DNA of 64,000 nt, taken from the NCBI RefSeq assembly GCF_042682545.1, contig NZ_JBHUHQ010000020.1; one strand, 5' to 3'. The DNA comes from Ornithinibacillus salinisoli (GTDB lineage: Bacteria > Bacillota > Bacilli > Bacillales > Amphibacillaceae). Below the pieces are notes generated by a model. That model was not told where the DNA came from, searched no databases, and worked only from the letters and a program-made list of their open reading frames with translations. Shown piece after piece: positions 50,240 to 57,792 of the stretch (the first letter of the stretch is position 1; every line of letters starts with the position of its first letter). The position numbers and the translations under genes were made by a program.

Positions 50240-51661
50240 TTACACCTGAAAAACTCGGATGCCTTGATCTATGTGTAAATGCTGAATCGTAGCACCTTGC
50301 TCGATTAGTTGGTTAATCTGACTTATATGTGTTTCTTGTATTTTTTCACCTTTTACAATCAGAGGAATCCCTGGTGGATAAGGGATAATGGATTCTGCAG
50401 CAATACATCCGACAGCTTCCGATAACGTTACCTTGTTTGTTTTCTGTTTGTTCATTTCTTGATAAGACAAAGCTAACTCTTGTAAAGGCTCTGAAAAAAG
50501 TATACTTACATCTATTGTAGCATGGTTTTGGTTATATTTTAATTGTTCATTCATGGTTTTTACTGCTTTTTCAAGTTTAATAATTGTTTTGAGTCGTTCT
50601 AAACCGTGAATGATTAGAACTTGATTTGATGTCGCGAGCTCGGTATAAATACCTTCACGTTCGAAGTAACTTGCTACCTCAAAACCAGTAAGGCCCTCAT
50701 TTACGTGTAATATTAGCTTCAGAGGATCATCGCTAGTTAAGACCTTCCAATGAATTCCTTTCGTTAATGTTTCTCTAACCTGCTGTACACTATGTAGGAT
50801 TTCACCGATATTTTTTTCGGATAAGGTAGCCAAGAAAGAACGAGTTACGTCTAACGATGCCATCAAAGGGTAAGAAGGACTGCTAGATTGCAACATTTGC
50901 AAATAGTGTGCAATTTGTCCTTTAGACATATACCGAGACCTGATATGTAAATAGGAAGTCATTGTCATAGCAGGAGCCATTTTATGAGCTGATTGAACCA
51001 CAACATCGGCACCAAGTGTTAATGCAGGTGATGGGAATGGTTCTCCTAAAGAAAAATGGACACCATGTGCTTCATCGACAAGGACTGGAATATTCGCTTG
51101 ATGTGCAATTTCGATCATATCTCTTATCGCATATGTTTCTCCAAAATAATCTGGGTATGTAAGAACAATTGCCTTTGCATCCGGATGTTTCCGAATCGCT
51201 TCATTAACTGTTTGGAGGCTTGGTGCTGTATAGCGATCAACTTCATGATCATATTCTGGACGAATAAAGATTGGTGTAGCGCCACTTAATTCTAATCCGT
51301 TCATAATTGATTTATGGCTATTTCGCTGAACGATAACCTTATCCCCGACTGAACATGCTGCTAGGATCATCGCTAAATTACCTACCGTACTCCCACCAAC
51401 TAAGAAAAAAGAATGATCTGCTTGAAAATAATCTGCTGCTAATTGTTCCGCCTCTGCAATGATTCCTTGTGGAGCATGCAAATCATCTAAACCCTTTAAT
51501 TCCGTTAAATCAATTGGCAGGATGGAATCAAAATATTTTTTCGCTTCTTGCGGAAACACAGTTCCGTTTTTATGCCCCGGAACATGAAAGGATTGTGGAT
51601 TACGACTAGCGAAATTAGTTAATTCTCTAAATAATGGTGTGTTGTTATGGTTCATTTTCAT
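50240..51661 (-). CDS. yaaO: Orn/Lys/Arg-type PLP decarboxylase (YaaO-like)
   Basis: Fold-type I decarboxylase of the compact Gram-positive class. The 473-aa protein starts at ATG 51661 (AAAGGGAAG upstream). It has FHVPGHKNGTVF, FFLVGGSTVGNLAMILA, VLVDEAHGVHF and the PLP-lysine motif VVQSAHKMAPAMTM. C-terminal part has IPYPPGIPLIVKGEKI. The substrate (lysine, arginine or ornithine) cannot be told from sequence alone. It sits between tmk and gin. The B. subtilis neighbours xpaC and yaaN are absent. Confidence 0.9.
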   Translation of the reverse strand: MKMNHNNTPLFRELTNFASRNPQSFHVPGHKNGTVFPQEAKKYFDSILPIDLTELKGLDDLHAPQGIIAEAEQLAADYFQADHSFFLVGGSTVGNLAMILAACSVGDKVIVQRNSHKSIMNGLELSGATPIFIRPEYDHEVDRYTAPSLQTVNEAIRKHPDAKAIVLTYPDYFGETYAIRDMIEIAHQANIPVLVDEAHGVHFSLGEPFPSPALTLGADVVVQSAHKMAPAMTMTSYLHIRSRYMSKGQIAHYLQMLQSSSPSYPLMASLDVTRSFLATLSEKNIGEILHSVQQVRETLTKGIHWKVLTSDDPLKLILHVNEGLTGFEVASYFEREGIYTELATSNQVLIIHGLERLKTIIKLEKAVKTMNEQLKYNQNHATIDVSILFSEPLQELALSYQEMNKQKTNKVTLSEAVGCIAAESIIPYPPGIPLIVKGEKIQETHISQINQLIEQGATIQHLHIDQGIRVFQV

Positions 51662-51702
51662 CGTAGCTTCCCTTTCAAATGATGTTAATATAATCTTAAC
51701 AA

Positions 51703-51735
51703 CAAAAAAGACCTTTGCAAGTATTGTACAAAGGC
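51703..51735 (-). terminator. gin terminator
   Basis: CCTTTG (51712-51717) / CAAAGG (51729-51734) with extra flanking pairs, 11-nt loop and a TTTTTT run after it on the minus strand. It lies between gin and the decarboxylase gene. Confidence 0.75.
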
Positions 51736-51747
51736 CATACATATAAT

Positions 51748-51945
51748 CTATGAAAACATTGTTGGTTGATTAATATTTTTTAATTTTTGTAAGTAATATT
51801 GATATTTTTCCTCTCGAGGTTCGGTGTGAATCATATTGTACTCACATTCCGTACAAATAAACATGTTATACAAATGTATGCCTTGGCGTTTCTTTTCCTC
51901 GCAAATTCCACAATGATGATTTTCAGCAATTCTTTCTTCCATCAT
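51748..51945 (-). CDS. gin: anti-sigma-G factor Gin (CsfB)
   Basis: Small zinc protein that keeps sigma-G, and later sigma-E, inactive in sporulation. About 65 aa from the ATG at 51945 (GGAGG upstream; the ATG at 51942 is an alternative). CGIC (near 12) and CTEC (near 33) make the zinc site, and RQGIHLYNMFICTECE matches B. subtilis Gin. The tail LKNINQPTMFS resembles LKSIHTPPLYS. Expected sigma-F control; no site placed. Confidence 0.93.
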   Translation of the reverse strand: MMEERIAENHHCGICEEKKRQGIHLYNMFICTECEYNMIHTEPREEKYQYYLQKLKNINQPTMFS

Positions 51946-52041
51946 TCCCACCTCCGTTAAACTAGTAAATAGTTTCTCCTAATCTAACGGAATTTATACG
52001 GAAATCTTTGAAATTTTTTTCATAGGATCATTAGATAATAG

Positions 52042-52308
52042 CTATGGAATAATAAATATATGAATTGCTACCAGTGAAGCTATTCCAAAAATCCCTAAGA
52101 ATCCAGAAATAACAGCTGTAAATAAATTAATTGGAATATGCAATCCAATTGAACCACCAAGCACGTTCAAGAAAAATAAAAATAATACACCAATCCCTAA
52201 TTTTACGGTTCCTTGTGCAATAAAACGCATCGGTTTCACAGGAGCACCAACAAATAACAAGATTACAATTAATGCAACCATGGTCGTAATAACTAATGTA
52301 GAGCTCAT
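52042..52308 (-). CDS. bofA: pro-sigma-K processing inhibitor BofA
   Basis: Membrane protein inhibiting the SpoIVFB protease that cleaves pro-sigma-K. The 88-aa product has three hydrophobic segments (about 4-22, 31-53, 62-86). The family N-G motif region is seen in LFFLNVLGG and the C-terminal PINLFTAVISGFLGIFGIAS. Start ATG 52308 with AAAGGAG 12 bases upstream, longer than usual. A TTG four codons earlier directly abuts the same site and is less likely. Confidence 0.92.
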   Translation of the reverse strand: MSSTLVITTMVALIVILLFVGAPVKPMRFIAQGTVKLGIGVLFLFFLNVLGGSIGLHIPINLFTAVISGFLGIFGIASLVAIHIFIIP

Positions 52309-52320
52309 AGCGATAATCAA

Positions 52321-52756
52321 CTCCTTTTTCCTTGTCCCATTACTAGTATTTATGATAGGAAACAGAAAAAAAGAACCGAGAAATAAGCAATATGATTATT
52401 TATATATGTTTGATATAGCTTAATTGAATACAGTATTTTTTTAAGAAATAATCCTACTTCTTTCTCTTAACTAAAATATGCCTTTTAAAAGGTTGTTACT
52501 CTTTTTTAGTATGAACATTAATGGATAGTTGATGTGAGGTGCGAAGTAACTGCAACGTGACCATCGGTTATTTTCTTTTCACCATTCGGGCTTTCATCAC
52601 TGCTATGAACGACCGTTTAGCTCTTTTTTATTCTGAAGTGCGCCATCTTTTTAAGTTATTTCGCAGTCTATGTAAAAAGAGCAACAGACATGTGATAATA
52701 GCCTGAATACATAATATCCTGCAAAAATTTTAGGATCAACATCATCCAATTTTAAG
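52321..52756. other. yaaL-bofA intergenic region with a folded repeat-like element
   Basis: No gene. Positions about 52490-52690 form a possible element: outer arms GTTGTTACTCTTTTT and AAAAAGAGCAACA are near-complementary, and inner arms TGCGAAGTAACT (52538) and AGTTATTTCGCA (about 52655) differ by one base. In B. subtilis an rRNA operon follows bofA, but none is present here. Confidence 0.5.
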
Positions 52757-52788
52757 AAAAAGGCAAGGGATAAATTCCCTTGCCTCTT
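52757..52788 (-). terminator. yaaL terminator
   Basis: AGGCAAGGGA / TCCCTTGCCT, perfect 10 bp with a short ATAAAT-type loop and TTTTTC after it on the minus strand. Confidence 0.9.
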
Positions 52789-52791
52789 CCT

Positions 52792-53016
52792 TTATTTACT
52801 ATACCTTACTGCACTTATTTTACGTTCTCGAGCTTCTCTTAGTAAAAACATATATTTAGACTGTGCTAGTAACTCACTATTTTTACCATCCATTGTAGGC
52901 TCAATGCTTTTATTTACTAAAGATTTAATTTGTTTCCATTCACGCTCAATCGTAAAAAGTGCATCTAATAAGGTTTCGTCGACTTCTCGCTTGCGTTTCT
53001 TTCTCTTCCTTCCCAC
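52792..53016 (-). CDS. yaaL: YaaL family protein (DUF2508)
   Basis: A 74-aa basic protein of unknown function that accompanies recR in Bacilli. It starts MGRKRKKRKREVDETLLDAL and continues with a helix (EREWKQIKSLVNKSIEPTM) and YMFLLREARERKISAVRYSK. No membrane segment. It lies 17 bp after recR, so co-transcription is likely. Confidence 0.85.
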   Translation of the reverse strand: MGRKRKKRKREVDETLLDALFTIEREWKQIKSLVNKSIEPTMDGKNSELLAQSKYMFLLREARERKISAVRYSK

Positions 53017-53033
53017 TTTTCGTCACCTTATTT

Positions 53034-53630
53034 CTACAAGTCTCTCCTACCCTCTAACGCTTTCGATAATGTGACTTCATCTGCATACTCCAAGTCGCCT
53101 CCAACTGGCAATCCATGTGCAATCCTTGTTGTGCGAATACCAGATGGCTTAACTAGGCGCGAAATATACATTGCGGTTGCTTCCCCCTCAATGTTAGGAT
53201 TTGTAGCTAAGATTAATTCATTCACTTCTTCATCTTTTAATCGATTGATCAAATCCGGAACATTGATATCCTCTGGTCCAATACCATCCATTGGTGAAAT
53301 AGCACCGTGTAACACATGGTATTTGCCACTATATTCCTTCATTTTTTCCATTGCGATCACATCTTTTGGATCTTGTACTACACAAATAATGGAACCATCT
53401 CTTGATGAATCTTGGCAAATAGAGCATGGATCCTGATCCGTAATATGACCACAAATGGAGCAATGGGATAGTTCCCGCTTCGCATTGACGAGTGAATTTG
53501 CAAATTCCAACACATCATCATCTTTCATATTTAACACAAAAAATGCCAGACGGACTGCTGTTTTTGGCCCAATTCCTGGCAATTTTGTAAAGCTATCGAT
53601 TAGCTTTGAAATCGGTTCTGGATAATACAT
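53034..53630 (-). CDS. recR: recombination protein RecR
   Basis: Part of the RecFOR pathway loading RecA. The 198-aa protein has a helix-hairpin-helix (KLPGIGPKTAVRLAFFV), a four-cysteine zinc finger (CSICGHITDQDPCSIC), a Toprim domain (CVVQDPKDVIAMEK, HVLHGAISPMDGIGP) and the C-terminal Walker B-like region. GGAGGAAC before the ATG. It is downstream of ybaB, as in most Bacilli. Confidence 0.98.
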   Translation of the reverse strand: MYYPEPISKLIDSFTKLPGIGPKTAVRLAFFVLNMKDDDVLEFANSLVNAKRELSHCSICGHITDQDPCSICQDSSRDGSIICVVQDPKDVIAMEKMKEYSGKYHVLHGAISPMDGIGPEDINVPDLINRLKDEEVNELILATNPNIEGEATAMYISRLVKPSGIRTTRIAHGLPVGGDLEYADEVTLSKALEGRRDL

Positions 53631-53647
53631 CCGATGTTCCTCCTAAT

Positions 53648-53968
53648 TTAGAACATTCCAGGCATATTCATTCCTTTCGTGAATTGTCCCATTGTATCAT
53701 TTGTTTTTTCATCAATTTGACTTAACACATCGTTCGTTGCCGCAAGAATAAGATCTTGTAGCATATCGACATCATCTGGATCTACCACTTCTTCTTTTAT
53801 TTGAATATCTGTAATTTCTTTTTTTCCGTTAGCTACTACGGTAACCATGCCACCACCAGCAGATGCCTCAAATGACATTTCATGTAATTCATCTTGTGCT
53901 TTCATCATTTTCTTTTGCATTTTTTGCATTTGCTTCATCATGTTACCCATATTTCCCATACCTTTCAT
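53648..53968 (-). CDS. yaaK: YbaB/EbfC family nucleoid-associated protein
   Basis: A 106-aa DNA-binding protein between dnaX and recR. Methionine- and lysine-rich N-terminal helix (GNMGNMMKQMQKMQKKMMKA), then EMSFEASAGGGMVTVVANGK and the C-terminal QDLILAATNDVLSQID. The ATG at 53968 has AAGGAGG upstream. A TTG six codons earlier overlaps that site. Confidence 0.95.
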   Translation of the reverse strand: MKGMGNMGNMMKQMQKMQKKMMKAQDELHEMSFEASAGGGMVTVVANGKKEITDIQIKEEVVDPDDVDMLQDLILAATNDVLSQIDEKTNDTMGQFTKGMNMPGMF

Positions 53969-54011
53969 GGAAAACGCCTCCTTCAAATTTGTGTTTTAGT
54001 GTATCCTATTT

Positions 54012-55703
54012 TCAATCATGTATTTCAATCAAATCATCCCCAACTAATTTTCTAGCTTCCTCAATTAAAGGATCATCCTGATTCTCTTCTTTCGGGGTTG
54101 AGTTTTCTTGTTTCTTTACATATTCATTGCGTAATTCTTGCCAGTCATTGACTGGGATTGGAATGATCGTCAACTGCTTTTGAATGATACTAGCTAGTAT
54201 CGATTCAACTAATTCTCTATTATCTAAGAATAACGCACAATGAATTTCATATTTAAAAGCTACGACAAGTGCCTTGTCCGATGCAGCAGCAGGTTTACTA
54301 TCCTGTATTGTTGCATGTGCAGGAGCATTCGTTGTCTTTAGTTTATTTAAAAATGCCGCCCATTGTGACTGTACATCTTTCAATGAAGTTTTTTCTGCTT
54401 CTTGTAAAACCGTTCGAATCTTCTCGTATGGAATTTTATAACTGTTTTTAGATGCCCTTGCTTGTGGCTTTCTTTTGGGCTCTGATGGTGGTGCAGATCC
54501 TTGTGCTGCAACATTAGATTGCTTCAAATTCTCTATCTGCTTTTCTAATTGAGCCAACTTATTTGTTAGCTGCATAACCGCTTCAGAATCAACCGCTTGC
54601 CCTTGTTCCGTTTGTTCTTGGTATCTATTCGTAATCGTCAGTACTGCTATTTCTATAAATACTTTCGGATTATTCGTCCATTTCATTTCTTGCTGACATT
54701 GATTAAGTTGCATAATTGCATCTTGAATCCATGCTTCAGAAACAACGGTAGACAATTGTTTGAAATGTTCATCAATCAAGGCACGTTCTAAAATGCCGTC
54801 TAAACTGGGTGCGCTTTTATACAATAAGAGGTCACGCAAGAAGTAAATCAAATCATAAACAAATCTCCCGGGATCTTTCCCACGTTGAATGATATCATCT
54901 AGTAACTTCAACGCTTGTTGTACATCTTTATCGAGCATCGATTGTACGATGTCCGTTAATATTTGTTGGGAAACCGCTCCAGTTACTGCCAGAACATCTT
55001 CAAGCTCAACCGTATCTTCACTATATGAAATAGCTTGATCTAAAATACTTAACGCATCACGCATTCCACCTTCTGCAGCTAAAGCAACCGCATCTAGCGC
55101 TTCCTTGGATACCGTAATCCCTTCTGCATCGAGAATTGTCTGCATGCGTTCCACAATTGATTGATTAGTAATCGGCTTAAAGTCAAACCGTTGGCACCGA
55201 GAAATAATCGTTAAAGGTATTTTATGTGGTTCTGTTGTAGCTAAAATAAAGACAACATGTTTTGGTGGTTCTTCCAATGTCTTTAATAATGCATTAAACG
55301 CATTCACTGAAATCATATGTACCTCATCAATAATGTACACTTTATATGGGACAACGCTTGATGCATATTTTACTTTGTCTCTTATCTCCCGAATGTCATC
55401 TACACTTGTATTAGATGCAGCGTCAATCTCGATAACATCGGAAATGGAACCATCTTGAATCCCGCGGCATGCCGCACATTCATTACATGGCTCACTTACA
55501 GGTGCACGTTCACAGTTAATGGTTTTTGCAAAAATTTTCGCTGCACTCGTTTTCCCTGTTCCACGTGGACCCGAGAAAATATAGGCATGTGAAAACTTTT
55601 CTTGCATAATTGCATTTTGCAGTGTACGTGTGATATGGGTCTGACCGACAACGTCCCCGAAATTCCGTGGACGCCATACGCGATACAATGCTTGATAACT
55701 CAT
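54012..55703 (-). CDS. dnaX: DNA polymerase III gamma/tau subunit
   Basis: Clamp-loader ATPase. The 563-aa protein has YRVWRPRNFGDVVGQ, P-loop FSGPRGTGKTSAAKIFA, zinc cluster CERAPVSEPCNECAAC, Walker B VYIIDEVHMIS and SRCQRFDF. A polar linker (about 375-425) and a C-terminal tau-like region follow. No frameshift signal is obvious. The ATG has GAGGGG about 10 bases upstream. Confidence 0.98.
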   Translation of the reverse strand: MSYQALYRVWRPRNFGDVVGQTHITRTLQNAIMQEKFSHAYIFSGPRGTGKTSAAKIFAKTINCERAPVSEPCNECAACRGIQDGSISDVIEIDAASNTSVDDIREIRDKVKYASSVVPYKVYIIDEVHMISVNAFNALLKTLEEPPKHVVFILATTEPHKIPLTIISRCQRFDFKPITNQSIVERMQTILDAEGITVSKEALDAVALAAEGGMRDALSILDQAISYSEDTVELEDVLAVTGAVSQQILTDIVQSMLDKDVQQALKLLDDIIQRGKDPGRFVYDLIYFLRDLLLYKSAPSLDGILERALIDEHFKQLSTVVSEAWIQDAIMQLNQCQQEMKWTNNPKVFIEIAVLTITNRYQEQTEQGQAVDSEAVMQLTNKLAQLEKQIENLKQSNVAAQGSAPPSEPKRKPQARASKNSYKIPYEKIRTVLQEAEKTSLKDVQSQWAAFLNKLKTTNAPAHATIQDSKPAAASDKALVVAFKYEIHCALFLDNRELVESILASIIQKQLTIIPIPVNDWQELRNEYVKKQENSTPKEENQDDPLIEEARKLVGDDLIEIHD

Positions 55704-55836
55704 AATACACGTTCCCCTCTATGATTTCATTCTAATTATACCGATTTTAGTCTTGAATGTGAACCATTATAATGCATTTGACTTAGTAAGAGTTCTTTAC
55801 AAAATAAACGTATACCATTTCAGTTACTGAAAGGGC

Positions 55837-55865
55837 TTGCATTTGCTACTTTTGTGATGTAATAT
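55837..55865 (+). promoter_or_regulatory. promoter of the XRE/membrane-protein module
   Basis: TTGCAT, 17-bp spacer, TAATAT. The -10 box lies within the left arm of the dyad at 55855-55899. Confidence 0.65.
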
Positions 55866-55899
55866 ATTTTATACAAAGTGTAAAAAATATATTACATCA
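55855..55899 (+). promoter_or_regulatory. 16-bp perfect dyad, likely autoregulatory operator
   Basis: TGATGTAATATATTTT (55855-55870) and its exact complement (55884-55899) with a 13-bp spacer. It covers the -10 box of the downstream XRE gene and ends about 20 bp before its start. Position suggests binding by the encoded regulator. Confidence 0.65.
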
Positions 55900-55921
55900 A
55901 TAAGATACCAGGTGATAAATA

Positions 55922-56143
55922 GTGAAAAAAGGAAAATTAGATAACCAGGTTTATTTACTAAGAACACAAGCAAGACTATCTCAACAAAAATTAGCAGAGA
56001 AAGTAGGCGTTACACGTCAAACAATTAACGCCCTTGAACATAATCGTTATAATCCATCGTTGATCCTTGCATTTGAAATTGCTAAAGTTTTCGAAAAGTC
56101 GCTTGAAGAAGTATTTTCTTATTCTAAGGAGGAGAGTTTATGA
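55922..56143 (+). CDS. XRE-family HTH regulator
   Basis: A 73-aa stand-alone helix-turn-helix protein: LLRTQARLSQQKLAEKVGVT then RQTINALEHNRYNPSLILAF, followed by EIAKVFEKSLEEVFSYSKEE. This is the compact type (YozG-like) often paired with a small membrane protein. GTG start with AGGTG upstream. It overlaps the next gene as ATGA. It is a plus-strand pair inserted between dnaX and the SRP RNA, with its own operator. Function of the pair is unknown. Confidence 0.88.
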   Translation: MKKGKLDNQVYLLRTQARLSQQKLAEKVGVTRQTINALEHNRYNPSLILAFEIAKVFEKSLEEVFSYSKEESL

Positions 56144-56421
56144 TTTTCATCGTAAATATTTTATTTTTTACAGCCTTTATTTATTGGGTACATTTTAATT
56201 ATACAGCTGGAAGAGATGAGCGGGGAAAAAAGATAGGTTACTATACAGCTGTTTTTGCTGCAACAGGCTTAGTTTTAGGAATTATAATATTAGACATATA
56301 TTCGGAATATAATGAGATGACCCTCGAAAGCTTTAAATCATGGCTAATGTTTATATATCGCATTGTCATCATAGGGGTAGCAGCTATCACTTTTTATTTA
56401 TCTAAATTTGCTAAAGTGTAA
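56140..56421 (+). CDS. small membrane protein paired with the XRE regulator
   Basis: A 93-aa hydrophobic protein with three predicted transmembrane segments (about 1-17, 33-52 and 68-89), the first followed by the polar loop NYTAGRDERGKKIGYYT. No signal peptidase or catalytic motif is visible, and no family was recognised with confidence. Translational overlap (ATGA) with the XRE gene and AAGGAGG upstream indicate that the two products are made together. Confidence 0.8.
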   Translation: MIFIVNILFFTAFIYWVHFNYTAGRDERGKKIGYYTAVFAATGLVLGIIILDIYSEYNEMTLESFKSWLMFIYRIVIIGVAAITFYLSKFAKV

Positions 56422-56429
56422 AACATAAT

Positions 56430-56465
56430 AAAACCTCTTGTCTTCATACGACAAGAGGTTCTTAT
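56430..56465. terminator. bidirectional terminator between the membrane-protein gene and SRP RNA
   Basis: AACCTCTTGTC / GACAAGAGGTT, perfect 11-bp stem, 7-nt loop, A/T runs at both sides. It serves both the plus-strand pair and the minus-strand SRP RNA. Confidence 0.9.
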
Positions 56466-56476
56466 TATCTATGTAA

Positions 56477-56743
56477 GCCGTGCACCCATTTTCGATGAAA
56501 CGACCCTATGCGTTACTTAAGTTCATGGCTCGGCCTAGGTAACCCCGCGGCACACAGAAATGACCACTTACTGCTGCTTCCTTCCGGACCTGACAGGATT
56601 CATGGGTTTCTGTTGCGCAGGACCTAAGCGTCAACACCAATCCGTTAAGGCAGACCATAAAGTCGCCCACCTGGAATGGGAATTCAGCCTCGCTATAGCG
56701 GATTGCGAGTACAGGGCACCGCTACCTCCCCGCCTAGCACGGT
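56477..56743 (-). ncRNA. scr: signal recognition particle RNA (large, Bacillus type)
   Basis: The minus strand holds the B. subtilis scRNA core: CCGTGCTAGG at the 5' end, GGGGAGGTAGCGGTGCCCTG, and the highly conserved domain IV CAGGTCCGGAAGGAAGCAGC (about 56570-56600). It ends with GGTGCACGG, which pairs with the 5' end. About 267 nt, with the Alu domain of Bacilli. Located between tadA and dnaX as in B. subtilis. Confidence 0.95.
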
Positions 56744-56838
56744 AATACCCATTATAACATTTTCAGGTAAAAAAGCAATGGAATATCACTGAGAGTATAT
56801 GGAAATGCCGGATAAGAATGCTATTCTAAAAAGAACAA

Positions 56839-57303
56839 CTATTTTTTACGATTTCTTAAGGAGCGAAAAAAATCTGTTAAGAGCTTTCCGCATTCTTGCT
56901 CTAAGGTACCACTTGTTACCTCAACCTGATGATTAAATCGATTATCATCTAGTAAATTCATTAACGATCCTGCACAGCCAGCTTTTGGATCAAACGCCCC
57001 GAATACCACTCGCTTCATACGTGATTGAACAATGGCACCTGCACACATTGGACATGGCTCAAGTGTTACATATAAAGTGCAATCTTCTAGTCGCCAGCTA
57101 CCCATTTTTTTATTAGCTTCTTGAATAGCAATTAATTCAGCATGTGACAATGTTTCTTGAGAATTTTCTCGGATATTATGTCCCGTAGCAATAACTTTCC
57201 CTTGAAATACAATAACCGCACCTATAGGAACTTCCGCTACTTCACTCGCTTTTTCTGCTTCATCTATCGCTAATTGCATAAATTTTTCGTCCATTCGTAT
57301 CAT
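56839..57303 (-). CDS. tadA: tRNA-specific adenosine deaminase
   Basis: Converts A34 of tRNA-Arg(ACG) to inosine. The 154-aa protein has the zinc motifs HAE (in SHAELIAIQEANKKMGSWRL) and PCPMCAGAI, plus VVFGAFDPKAGCAGSLMNLL. Start MIRMDEKF is at the ATG with GGAAG upstream; a second ATG three codons in is possible. It lies next to scr, as in B. subtilis. Confidence 0.97.
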   Translation of the reverse strand: MIRMDEKFMQLAIDEAEKASEVAEVPIGAVIVFQGKVIATGHNIRENSQETLSHAELIAIQEANKKMGSWRLEDCTLYVTLEPCPMCAGAIVQSRMKRVVFGAFDPKAGCAGSLMNLLDDNRFNHQVEVTSGTLEQECGKLLTDFFRSLRNRKK

Positions 57304-57599
57304 CCCATGTCTTCCTTTTAAACTGTGTATATTTCAACTTTCACTTAAAAGGAGTATAACATGGAGGTTACGCAATTAAAAATACTGCTTTACTGTTTGT
57401 AAATATTATATTTTTTTATGTTGATCCTTCTTTTCCAAACTCCATAGGAAAGATTTGTAGGAGTGGCAGAAGATAGACATATTTTAAAAATTGTATGGCA
57501 ACAGAGAAATATTATTATGCATGCCCGAAATAGGAATTGATCTTATTTAAGACATATCACAAGCACTCCCTTCATAAAGTGTGAATAGGATGTGTAAAG
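57304..57599. other. tadA-sleL intergenic region
   Basis: About 300 bp with no conserved gene. A 13-codon frame (57361-57402) has a good AAAAGGAG site but no recognised product. A sigma-E-like promoter is at 57552-57580. Confidence 0.4.
57552..57580 (+). promoter_or_regulatory. candidate sigma-E promoter of sleL
   Basis: ACATATC, about 14 bp, CATAAAGT, close to the sigma-E consensus (ATATT-like -35, CATACA-like -10). B. subtilis yaaH is sigma-E dependent. Assignment is by pattern only. Confidence 0.4.
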
Positions 57600-57752
57600 T
57601 GGAGGCGCTCGGCTTAAGAACGGTATGACGACGTTAGGAACAATGCCTAGCTTTAGTTGGCCATCCTTAAAATAAATCTAACAAGTGGATGTTACCTTAT
57701 CGTACGAAGGTAAGGGAATGTCCATGTCACTGAGCGCTGGAGCTGGAAATAC
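57600..57752 (+). repeat. dispersed intergenic repeat, family A, diverged copy
   Basis: Keeps GTGGAGGCGCTCGG at its left, TTATCGTACGAAGGTAAGGG in the middle and GAGCGCTGGAGCTGG at its right, paralleling TTATCGTACGGAGGTGAGGG and GGCGCTGGAGCTGG in copies 1 and 2. It lies inside the predicted sleL leader. An in-frame start within it (57685) is spurious. Confidence 0.6.
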
Positions 57753-57792
57753 AACTAGAATGTGTTTTTTACACAATGAAGGAGGGACCCTT

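Noticed and set aside
56560..56745. Short open frame within the SRP RNA
   Set aside because: The interval is explained by the conserved SRP RNA, including the domain IV core.
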